DNA of 52,719 nt from Phocaeicola faecicola. Its GTDB lineage: Bacteria; Bacteroidota; Bacteroidia; Bacteroidales; Bacteroidaceae. Positions 7,911-15,357 of the stretch are shown one piece after another. Each line of letters starts with the position of its first letter. Position 1 is the first letter of the stretch. The position numbers and the translations under genes were made by a program. The notes beneath the pieces were generated by a model. That model was not told the origin of the DNA, ran no database searches, and saw only the letters and a list, made by a program, of their open reading frames with translations. The stretch spans positions 1 through 52,719 of the forward strand of contig NZ_JABSOE010000032.1 of assembly GCF_013618865.1 (NCBI RefSeq), given 5' to 3'.

Positions 7911-10460
7911 TTATTCATAAATAAGCTCTACATCATCCACGGTAAGTATGCTTCCGATGTGACGGGAGTCACCGTATCCGGCGTTCCAGGCCCCTTTCGA
8001 ACCCTGTAATGTCTGTGTGGCCGGTTGTGCGGCATCGGTAGACTGGAACATGATGACAATGGAAGCTGCCCGTACGGTTTCGTTGGAATATTCAATCCGG
8101 ATGCTTCCTTTCTGATATTCGTTGACCGGTTCGGTGATTTTCAGCACTCCTTTACCGATTTCCTGCTGGGAAGCATCGTATACAATGGCATAGGCCTGTG
8201 TCGTTTCCTTGTTGTATGAATAGAACTTGTAATAAAAGTCCACCTGTTCCGGACGGCATTCGAAGGCATGTCCTAAGGTCTGCTTCTGGCTGCTCCGGTC
8301 GAAGCTTCCGATGAACAGCTGTCCTGCACTGCGGTACTCGGTGTTTTGTGAAACTGCCGACCAGTTGTTGCTTCCGTAGCCCACCGTCGCAATTTCCATG
8401 GCTGTGTTTCCGCCGTGACTGCCTTCTGTCAGTGAGGTCTTTCCGTACTTGTTCCAGTGCCAGGCAGCCGTGTGCAGGTTCGAAGCGTTGGTCGGCATCG
8501 TACCCGGGTAGGCACAGTAATACCACGAAGCTACTCCAGAGCGTTCCAGGGTAGTCATGTCGTTCAGCGTACTCCACCATTTTTCTCCAGACGAAGCATA
8601 CGGATAGAACGAATAGATATGTTCTCCTCCTGATAAAAAGATGGTTTTATACCATACCTCTTCATCATACCACTGCTCAAAGTCGGAGTTCGGGATCTGC
8701 ATGGCATTTTCCGTATGTATCTCACATTCGTTGCTCGGTTTTCCGGCTGCGTTTCTCCAGACAGCCCGGATGCGGTAATCCTGATTTTCCTTCAGACCCT
8801 TTGCCTGCAGCAGTGTGCCCACCTGAGGCTGGTATTCCGCTTTTTGTGTCACCTCGGTAAAATCGGTCCAGGTACCTCCCGACGGCAGGTATTGCAGGTT
8901 GACTTCATCGGTGCTGGCGTTGAACAGGTGTACGAAGGTCTTTCTGGCCCAGACTTCTCCTTCGTGCATGACCAGTACTCCGTATTCCACCGGTATCGGG
9001 GCGCTCTGCGGTGTCTGACCCAGGTATTCTCCCGACAGAGTGAACGGTTCCAGGAACTTCACACTTTCGGGGGCTTCCAGTGTCAGGACGAATTCCTTGT
9101 CGTTGAGAGCTTCGCTGTGGATGCATTTCAGCTCGGTCTGCTTGTTCTCATCCAGATATACCCGGATGTTCTCCGGATCGCCCTTGAAGCCCGGGTAGCT
9201 CGACTGGAAAGTGGCTTTTACCTTGCAGACATGCGACAGGAAGCCTGCCTTTTCTTCCGAGGCAGACAACTGGAGTTCTCCGTCGCTGGTCATCGTTACC
9301 TGCAGTTTCAGCGGTTTCTCGGAAGTCTTTCCATACAGGTCGGTGGCACTGAGCGTAAACTCATGCGTCTCTCCGGCCGATGCAGGAATGGCAGCCAGCA
9401 GGCGCGTAAAGTTGATCCATGCCATCTGGTCTTTGTTGCCTGTCAGTCCCCGGGTTTCCAGACGGAACTCTTTCAGGGTTTCTTCCGCAGCTCCCGGTTG
9501 TGTCAGGTCGATGTCGGCCGGCCATCCTCTTCCGGTCAGGTAAGCCGATGTCGTACTCAGCCGGCACGATGCGATATGGGCAACGGCGTTCAGGTAAGCC
9601 GAAACCTCCTGACCGACGTTTCCTTCGGGCATGCTCAGGGTTTCTCCGTCGGTGAAACCGGTGGTCTTGAAATACGGAACCGGTGCGTTCAGTGCCGCAT
9701 CCGAAACGTCGAAGACTTTCTCTTCATCCGGATGGAGACGGTCTTCCGAGAAGGTCACCGTCATGGTTGCCGAACCGGCATCCACATCCAGGGTCAGCAC
9801 GTATGCGTGCTGGGCTTCGGCCTGAATGGTCTTGACTTCATAGACCGACTCACTGGCCTGTCCGGCCTTTCTGACCTTCGCCTTTACGGTCAGCGTTCCC
9901 GGCTTGAAATAGGCGAAGCGGGTCTCGTCCTGCACGTATTCCACCGTATTTCCCAGCGAGGATGCCACCTGTGCCGAGTAGGTCTCAAAATACTTCTTGA
10001 AGTTTTCGGTATATGCAACCTGCAGTTTGGCATTCGAGAGGTAGCAGGTCACCGCAACCGGAGTGGTTTCTCCCTTGCGGATAACCAGTTCCGAACTTCC
10101 TGCATAGCAGGGAGCATCGAAGCCTTCCTGGTTAATGTCTCCGTGCCATGCCTTGACGGTATAAGTGGAAGGGCGAAGTTCCGGTGCGCCCGCCTCCTGC
10201 ATTTCACGGTAAGTATTCCAACTGTACAATGTTTCTTCTCCCTTGGAAATGGCTACGGAAAACAGGTTGACGTCTGTCTCTGTCTGTTCTGCAGCATCTT
10301 GCTGGAGATTCGGATCACCCGCTATTACTTCATAGCGTGTGGCAAGTGAGAGCTGAAAGCTGCCGCTGTCTCCTTCACCTGTATACGACTCCTGTGTACA
10401 GGAGGAAAGGGCAAACAGCATTGTCAAAAAGCTCCAGATGACAAAATGTTTTTGTTTCAT
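7911..10460 (-). CDS. Large DUF4493 + PCMD surface lipoprotein
   Basis: This 849-residue lipoprotein is the first gene of the minus-strand operon. The signal ends in LSSC followed by TQES. Residues ~35-250 form a DUF4493 domain (LRPSTYTVKAWHGD, GFDAPCYAGSSELVIRKG, then YLSNAKLQVAYTE). Several Ig-like beta modules follow, one repeating the DEEKVFDV-type phrase seen in the 404-residue protein. A fibronectin-like stretch precedes a C-terminal PCMD domain beginning at IPNSDFEQWYDEEVW, with a GGNTAMEIAT strand. In its PCMD domain the FWDSGNHG element of the other two proteins is replaced by a longer aromatic-rich insertion (SGGEHIYSFYPYASSGEKWW), which may change ligand specificity. A canonical Bacteroides promoter lies 54-85 bp upstream. 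Glycan or matrix binding at the surface is inferred from domain type only. Confidence 0.8.
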   Translation of the reverse strand: MKQKHFVIWSFLTMLFALSSCTQESYTGEGDSGSFQLSLATRYEVIAGDPNLQQDAAEQTETDVNLFSVAISKGEETLYSWNTYREMQEAGAPELRPSTYTVKAWHGDINQEGFDAPCYAGSSELVIRKGETTPVAVTCYLSNAKLQVAYTENFKKYFETYSAQVASSLGNTVEYVQDETRFAYFKPGTLTVKAKVRKAGQASESVYEVKTIQAEAQHAYVLTLDVDAGSATMTVTFSEDRLHPDEEKVFDVSDAALNAPVPYFKTTGFTDGETLSMPEGNVGQEVSAYLNAVAHIASCRLSTTSAYLTGRGWPADIDLTQPGAAEETLKEFRLETRGLTGNKDQMAWINFTRLLAAIPASAGETHEFTLSATDLYGKTSEKPLKLQVTMTSDGELQLSASEEKAGFLSHVCKVKATFQSSYPGFKGDPENIRVYLDENKQTELKCIHSEALNDKEFVLTLEAPESVKFLEPFTLSGEYLGQTPQSAPIPVEYGVLVMHEGEVWARKTFVHLFNASTDEVNLQYLPSGGTWTDFTEVTQKAEYQPQVGTLLQAKGLKENQDYRIRAVWRNAAGKPSNECEIHTENAMQIPNSDFEQWYDEEVWYKTIFLSGGEHIYSFYPYASSGEKWWSTLNDMTTLERSGVASWYYCAYPGTMPTNASNLHTAAWHWNKYGKTSLTEGSHGGNTAMEIATVGYGSNNWSAVSQNTEYRSAGQLFIGSFDRSSQKQTLGHAFECRPEQVDFYYKFYSYNKETTQAYAIVYDASQQEIGKGVLKITEPVNEYQKGSIRIEYSNETVRAASIVIMFQSTDAAQPATQTLQGSKGAWNAGYGDSRHIGSILTVDDVELIYE

Positions 10461-10513
10461 CTAATTGATTTTCTTTAAATAAGAGTTAGGTTTAATAATT
10501 TTTATCCAACTTG

Positions 10514-10545
10514 CAAAGTAACACCTTTCCCGGCGGATACACAAG
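10514..10545 (-). promoter_or_regulatory. Promoter of the DUF4493/PCMD operon
   Basis: On the minus strand CTTG (10542-10545) is followed after exactly 20 bp by TTACTTTG (10514-10521). This is close to the Bacteroides -33 TTTG and -7 TAnnTTTG pair, with one mismatch in each. The expected start point is about 50 nt before the ATG at 10460. Confidence 0.6.
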
Positions 10546-11271
10546 GTTCTTTTTTCATATTTTTGTCCTGTTTTTCATTTTTGTGCGTTCTCGAGGAATA
10601 TATACTGGCTTATTTTATTGGGTTTTGTTGAAGATTTATGTTGCATATCATGGTCGAAATTTAATATTGCCATCTTGAACTGGAGTTTTGGAACACTTTT
10701 CGTGGTTTCTCTACGTTTGACTTTATGAAGTTTCATCGGTTATTTTCCTTTCTTTTTGATATGATAATTAGGCGTTCTGCTTACGGGCCTTTTCTTTGAA
10801 AGTGGTGGAATGGAAAATGATTCTGCATAAAAATGCAATTTAAATAGCGGTTTTGGAAAAAACATAAGGATGGATGAGGCCATTTAAAAGCATCTTCCGG
10901 TGAAAAGACCGCGGGCTTTCGGAAAAAGCCGGCGAGGAAAGTTGTCAACTTATTAGGTGTGTGAAAGATTCTCTCGTGATGGAATGCCCAAAAGACGGAA
11001 ATGGCCGGATATTTCGTGAAAGAAACGGGCCGTTACGCCGCTTTTATTGCTGGAATGCGTTGGCTCCTGAATACGGAAAATGAGCGTATGTTATTGAAAT
11101 ACAATGACAAATATTCCTGTATCCTTGTTGAGAATTGAAAAATGGAGAACGATCGGAGAAGGGGATGCAAAGAAATGATTCCTGCATCCCCCAATATGCA
11201 AAATGTCAAAATGACAAGAGCGGCCCGGGCTTTCGCTGTCCGGGTCTGTGAGGGCGGAACCGGTATTCGGA
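10546..11271. other. Long gene-free region
   Basis: About 725 bp hold no ORF with coding character on either strand. Near 11200-11250 a GC-rich imperfect stem (CCGGG / CCCGG arms) and a small TGTCA-AAA-TGACA palindrome could end transcription of the broken acyltransferase gene. Nothing else is recognised. The size is unusual beside the tight spacing of neighbouring genes and may reflect gene decay. Confidence 0.4.
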
Positions 11272-12411
11272 TCAGCCCATTATCCATTTGCCCCACTGTC
11301 CTGATTTTCTGACCAGGTGGACGAAGCCCCAGGTGACGGTCAGCAGCAGGAGGGTACACACGATCAACTTCAGCATGGTGTGGACAGGAAGGTGTTCCAT
11401 CAGCATGTAGCAGGGCCCCAGGAACAGGTAGTGCGACATCCAGATACCGAAAGTGCAGGTCGACAGGCTCGTGATGGGCTTTGCGACTGCCGCCGGTGTG
11501 AGGGGCAGTTTCTGTACTGCCAGGAAGATGGGAAGGGACATTATCAGTACGTTAGGCGTACAGTAGGTGAAAAACAGTTCCACCAGTTCCACCGGTTGTC
11601 CGGGGACAGCCGTAACCGACTTGAACCCGAAGAAGGTGATGCAGTAGCCGGCAATAAATAAAGGTATTCCTCCTATGGCGAGTGTCTTCCAGCTGAAAAG
11701 CTGAGGGTGATTGAACAGGTAGTATCCTAACAGCAGATAACCGTTGAATCCTGCAAAATAATACAGGAGTCCGAATTCATTCCAGGAACAGGTTCCCCAT
11801 AGGTCCCTGGTAAGGTATTCTCTCAGGTAAGGAATGAAGAGAGAGATGAACCACAGTCCGAGGAAGAACTGCTGCTCCTTGTCGGAAGCCTGCTTCACCC
11901 ATGCCGAGAAAACTGGCAGGTACAGATAGAGTCCGATGAGGAGGTACACATACCACATCTGTATGGCGAACGGAGAGAAGTTGAAGGGAATCAGCAGGAT
12001 ATGGTGCAAGGCGCTTCCCAAAGACTGGTCGGGCTCGGCCCAGGCAAAGAAATCATTGATTACGGCCGGCGGAAATCCCAGTACGCCGGTAAGTCAGGGG
12101 AAAAGATTGTAGGCTACCGACCAGATGAGAAACGGAACCATGACCCTCAGAAGGCGCTTCTTGTAGAATGCGGGAGTGGTTGTCCTGACCGGCAGGAGCA
12201 GGGCTCCGGTGACCATCACGAACAGCGGAATGGCCGGACGCATGAAGGAGCCGTAGAAACTTCCCCACAGGTTGTACCACGGTGCCGAACGCTCGGCCGG
12301 GGTTACGTTGTCGGTACAATGGACCGCAATCATCATGAAAATGGCAATGACCTTCACCGCATCGAGCCATACGATGCGTTGCCTGTTTGTTTCAGTTGAC
12401 GGTGTTTTCAT
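11272..12411 (-). pseudogene. Acyltransferase-3 family protein, interrupted by an in-frame TGA
   Basis: Read through, this is a ~379-residue multi-pass membrane protein of the acyltransferase-3 family, which O-acylates surface sugars or related substrates. The N-terminal part has the family hallmark RIVWLDAVKVIAIFMMIAVH, including the conserved His (residue ~29), then FVMVTGALLL and the KKRLLRVMVPFLIWS segment. The reading frame meets TGA at 12094-12096 after YNLFP and then continues in the same frame with no indel through eight or so further hydrophobic segments to 11272. A Trp codon (TGG) would fit the position, so one G-to-A change explains it. The ATG at 12411 is chosen because the longer version starts with TTG inside the promoter. 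It is either a recent pseudogene, a sequencing error or a read-through case. Confidence 0.75.
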
Positions 12412-12423
12412 ACTTTTTTGCTG

Positions 12424-12431
12424 CAAAAGTA
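12424..12431 (-). promoter_or_regulatory. -7 box of the acyltransferase gene
   Basis: The minus strand reads TACTTTTG, an exact TAnnTTTG, 13 bases before the ATG at 12411. It implies a very short leader. No clear -33 element is seen. Confidence 0.55.
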
Positions 12432-12477
12432 GACGTAAAATAATTCTTATTTTTTGACTTATGGCAAAAAAGGCAGG

Positions 12478-13062
12478 CTATTTCTCGGCCCTGATCCGGC
12501 TTAAGGTAGAGAGGGATATGCCCAGAAAGGAAGCGATGTATCCCAGGTTGACCCTCTGGCAGATATCCGGAAAAGTCTGCAGCAGCGCCTGATACCTTTC
12601 TTTGGCAGTCATGGTGAGATTGTCGATGCGGATGCACTGCAGCGAGAGCAGGCACTCCTGATGCACCACTCTTCCCCAGTTGGCTATCTCGATGTTTGTC
12701 TGATACAAGTGGTTGAGGCAGTGGATGGGAATGGAGTAGGCAAGGGTGGGCTCTACGGTCTCGACGTATTCAAATCCTGCCCGGTTATGGTACAGGCACA
12801 GCAGTCCGAATGTAATGTCGCCTTCCTTGGAAAACCAGGTGGTATGTTCGTTGCCGTTGACCAGGCAATACGAACGGGTCAGTCCTTTTTCGATGAAATA
12901 GACATTCCGGTCGATGATACCTCCTCGGATGATCAGGTGTCTGGCCGGAAAATGATGGACCTTGAAATGCGCACAGAGCTGGGCGATGGATGCATCACTG
13001 ACGGGATAGTGCCGTTTGATACTTTTTCTGATATTTTCCATTTCCGTGCTTGTCATGTTCAT
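12478..13062 (-). CDS. Crp/Fnr-family transcriptional regulator
   Basis: This 194-residue cytoplasmic protein has an N-terminal cyclic-nucleotide-binding-type beta barrel (residues ~30-125, with HHFPARHLIIRGG and RNVYFIEKGLTRSYCLV) and a short C-terminal helix-turn-helix (LGYIASFLGISLSTLSRIR). This is the layout of the many short Crp/Fnr-like regulators of Bacteroidetes. There is no cysteine cluster typical of an Fnr iron-sulfur sensor, so the effector is unknown. It lies just upstream of and codirectional with the broken acyltransferase gene, about 50 bp away including that gene's own promoter. A -7 box lies about 75 bp upstream. A second in-frame ATG two codons downstream is a possible alternative start. 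Confidence 0.82.
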   Translation of the reverse strand: MNMTSTEMENIRKSIKRHYPVSDASIAQLCAHFKVHHFPARHLIIRGGIIDRNVYFIEKGLTRSYCLVNGNEHTTWFSKEGDITFGLLCLYHNRAGFEYVETVEPTLAYSIPIHCLNHLYQTNIEIANWGRVVHQECLLSLQCIRIDNLTMTAKERYQALLQTFPDICQRVNLGYIASFLGISLSTLSRIRAEK

Positions 13063-13135
13063 AAGGGATTAGTCGAAGGTGGCCGGCTGCCGGTCTGACG
13101 GATTCCGCTGCCGGTTGGTCATTCTGTTCAAGGTG

Positions 13136-13143
13136 CAAATATA
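13136..13143 (-). promoter_or_regulatory. -7 box of the Crp/Fnr-type regulator
   Basis: The minus strand reads TATATTTG, an exact TAnnTTTG, about 75 bases before the ATG at 13062. The -33 element is weak. Confidence 0.5.
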
Positions 13144-13272
13144 CGAAAAATGAAGACAGTCACGAACTGGTACAGGAGGTTTAATTCTCCGGTAGTCTTG
13201 TTCCTGTGTCTGGGAACGGGGCGGTCGCGGGCAGTATCGAGGAAGTAAAAGAAGAAATTCCGGCGGTGAATC

Positions 13273-13303
13273 GTTGTCCGCATTTATTTTTTTTCTAATT
13301 TTG
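13273..13303 (+). promoter_or_regulatory. Promoter of the outer-membrane protein at 13326
   Basis: A GTTG at 13273-13276 and a TAATTTTG at 13296-13303 are separated by 19 bp, close to the Bacteroides consensus pair. The implied leader is under 20 nt. Confidence 0.55.
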
Positions 13304-13325
13304 AGAAAATCTTAACTATATAATT

Positions 13326-14093
13326 ATGAAGAAAATCGTTACAGCAGTAGCAGTTTTGCTGGGTATGTGGAAGTGTGGTGAAATCAATGCCCAGCAGCGT
13401 TGGACGGCTCCGGAAGCCGGAAGCATCGGTGTGGAAATACAGGTCAACCCCTTTGACCAGAACGGGTCTACCTTCAGTATCGACGGACTCCGCATGCGTT
13501 ATTTCCTGAATCCGAAGCATGCATTGAGGCTGAATCTGGACATGAGCGGCCAGTCGGAAACGTACTCGGAGGAAGTCGATCAGGACTCTTTCGGATCTAC
13601 GCTGCAATCCCTGAAAGCCCGTACACGGTATTGGGAAGTGAGCCTGGGTTATGAACGTCACTTTAATACCGGAAGCCGTTTTGATTTCTATGTGGGAGGT
13701 GAAGTGGGTTTCACTCATCGCTTTGCAAAGACTACAGGGGAGCTCGTGAATGGGGGAGAACTCAGTGAATTTACCATAACCAATGCGTATGCAACCAAGG
13801 ATATGGTCGGTTCGGGAAGCTTTAATCTGCAGGGCATTGCCGGGGGCGTGCGTGCCAGCTCCGGTTTCAAAGCGGCGGCATTGGCCGGTGTGGACATGTA
13901 TCTGTACAAGGGGCTGTATATTGGTGCGGAACTTAATTTCTCGCTGAGGCATTCCAATTTCAAACCGGTGGAACTGGATTACCGGAACACGTCTTCGGGC
14001 ATGACGATTACTGACAAGACCAACGATGAATTCAAGCAGAACAGTTACGGAATCCACGTTGATCCGCATCTCCGCCTGGGATGGACTTTCTGA
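13326..14093 (+). CDS. Outer-membrane beta-barrel protein
   Basis: This 255-residue protein has a signal peptide (TAVAVLLGMWKCGEINAQ) and a mature part built of amphipathic strands with turns rich in Asp, Asn and Gly (YFLNPKHALRLNLDMSG, YWEVSLGYERHFNTGSRFDF). It ends in RLRLGWTF-type alternation (HVDPHLRLGWTF) with a terminal Phe, the classic signature recognised by the barrel assembly machine. The length suggests an 8- to 10-stranded barrel of the OmpA-N or OmpW-like size class. It is monocistronic, with its own promoter and a strong terminator downstream. The function is unknown; the neighbouring SH3-domain protein is separately promoted and need not be related. Confidence 0.72.
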   Translation: MKKIVTAVAVLLGMWKCGEINAQQRWTAPEAGSIGVEIQVNPFDQNGSTFSIDGLRMRYFLNPKHALRLNLDMSGQSETYSEEVDQDSFGSTLQSLKARTRYWEVSLGYERHFNTGSRFDFYVGGEVGFTHRFAKTTGELVNGGELSEFTITNAYATKDMVGSGSFNLQGIAGGVRASSGFKAAALAGVDMYLYKGLYIGAELNFSLRHSNFKPVELDYRNTSSGMTITDKTNDEFKQNSYGIHVDPHLRLGWTF

Positions 14094-14199
14094 AAAACGG
14101 GTCCTGATGAGCGCCTTCGTATCTGATTCTTCAGCAAGGCAGGATGCAGATGGGCATAAATTACCAGGGATGTAATATAAATGTAATAATTAATTGTTG

Positions 14200-14240
14200 A
14201 ACCCCTCCGGAAGTTATGTACGGCTTTCGGAGGGGTTTTT
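14200..14240 (+). terminator. Terminator after the outer-membrane protein gene
   Basis: A perfect stem of AACCCCTCCG with CGGAGGGGTT is followed by a run of T residues. The remaining 14241-14385 is AT-rich and holds no gene. Confidence 0.85.
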
Positions 14241-14385
14241 GTATGTAATTGCTGGATTTATTCTGTGAATAAGGTATTTTGGGGGCGGATTGTTCTCTTG
14301 TATGGATAAAGTGGTAAAATCCGTTTGTCTGTATTTATTATACCAAATAGTAGTAATAAATGTATACATAGTAACAAACTTTTCA

Positions 14386-14393
14386 TATCTTTG
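14386..14393 (+). promoter_or_regulatory. -7 box of the SH3-domain protein gene
   Basis: TATCTTTG is an exact TAnnTTTG. The start point would be near 14398, leaving an untranslated leader of about 135 nt before the ATG at 14536. That is long for this window and could be structured. No -33 TTTG is seen at the expected distance. Confidence 0.5.
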
Positions 14394-14535
14394 CACTCGT
14401 AATAATAAGGAAAAACTGGCGGAACATACGATGATAACTGATTGATCAATACCAAGGATGAGATAATTTCATTAAAGATAAGATGATTCCGGCAATAAAA
14501 AGAATATGATTTTTCTGTTATTAAATAAATACATC

Positions 14536-15186
14536 ATGAAAAAAGTAATTTTATCATTGTTTTTGGCCATTTGTTCCGGAATGGCATGTTCATTGAGTGC
14601 GCAGGGATACCGTATTCCTGAAACTGCTGTGGTAATTGCGAAGCCTCAGGCTAACGTGCGCCAGGCTCCTGAAACGACTGCTGCGGTGGTGGAAAAGGCT
14701 TCAAAAGGGGTTTTGTACGAACTGATTGCCCGGAAAGGCAACTGGTATGAAGCAAAGGACGTGAAGACGGGCAAGACGGTGTATATTTCTACTACGGTGG
14801 CCAATCTGATGGAGGGACGTTTCCTGCCCAGAACCGATAAGGGACTGGTAGAAAACAGTGATCTTACCAGCTTTGCATATCAGAAACGGGTGACTGACAG
14901 CGAGAAAGAAGCGATTACTTCTTATGTCTTCTACCAGAAGGGCGAAAAGGATGTGGTATATACGACTCTTTCGGCAACGGTAAATACCATGACGGGCCGT
15001 TCGTTCACGAATGAAACGTATTACAAAGGCAAGCAGATGGGATGGTATCTTCTGTTTGACGAACAGGTAGACTGGGAAGGTAACTCAATGGGCAAACTGG
15101 ATACGCCGATTGTGGTATTCTCTAACGCTCCTAAGGGGGTTATCGTAAATGGAGAAGCGCTTGCAAAGGTTAAGAATGATTTTTAA
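14536..15186 (+). CDS. Secreted SH3-domain protein
   Basis: This is a 216-residue protein if started at the ATG at 14536, which opens directly onto a normal signal peptide (MKKVILSLFLAICSG through SLSAQ). A longer in-frame start at 14506 would only add an odd hydrophobic decapeptide. Residues ~28-80 resemble a bacterial SH3 domain (VVIAKPQANVRQAPETTAAV, then GNWYEAKDVKTGKTVYIS), a fold that often binds cell-wall peptides. The remainder (~110 residues) is beta-rich without a recognised motif. The product should act in the periplasm. The gene is monocistronic, with a long leader upstream and a bidirectional terminator downstream that it shares with the convergent GH95-like gene. Confidence 0.7.
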   Translation: MKKVILSLFLAICSGMACSLSAQGYRIPETAVVIAKPQANVRQAPETTAAVVEKASKGVLYELIARKGNWYEAKDVKTGKTVYISTTVANLMEGRFLPRTDKGLVENSDLTSFAYQKRVTDSEKEAITSYVFYQKGEKDVVYTTLSATVNTMTGRSFTNETYYKGKQMGWYLLFDEQVDWEGNSMGKLDTPIVVFSNAPKGVIVNGEALAKVKNDF

Positions 15187-15271
15187 GCATTGTGTGCTCA
15201 TCTGAGAACGGCAGTTGCCCTGCCCGGTGAAGTAGGGCGGGGATTGCCGGATGGATATATTATGAAATACG

Positions 15272-15322
15272 AAAGGATGGTTGCGTAATTACGGATTTCC
15301 GTAACGGCAACCATCCTTTTTA
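15272..15322. terminator. Bidirectional terminator
   Basis: There are 13-base perfect arms (15272-15284 and 15307-15319) and an inner TTACGGA / TCCGTAA stem, with A-rich and T-rich flanks. It separates the convergent SH3 and GH95-like genes. Confidence 0.85.
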
Positions 15323-15357
15323 TATACTGCCATCGGGCAGGTTACTGTCGCTTTGTG

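Noticed and set aside
8715..10349. 544-codon open frame on the plus strand inside the 849-residue lipoprotein gene
   Set aside because: Antisense shadow of a clear lipoprotein gene; cysteine/arginine-rich, unstructured composition.
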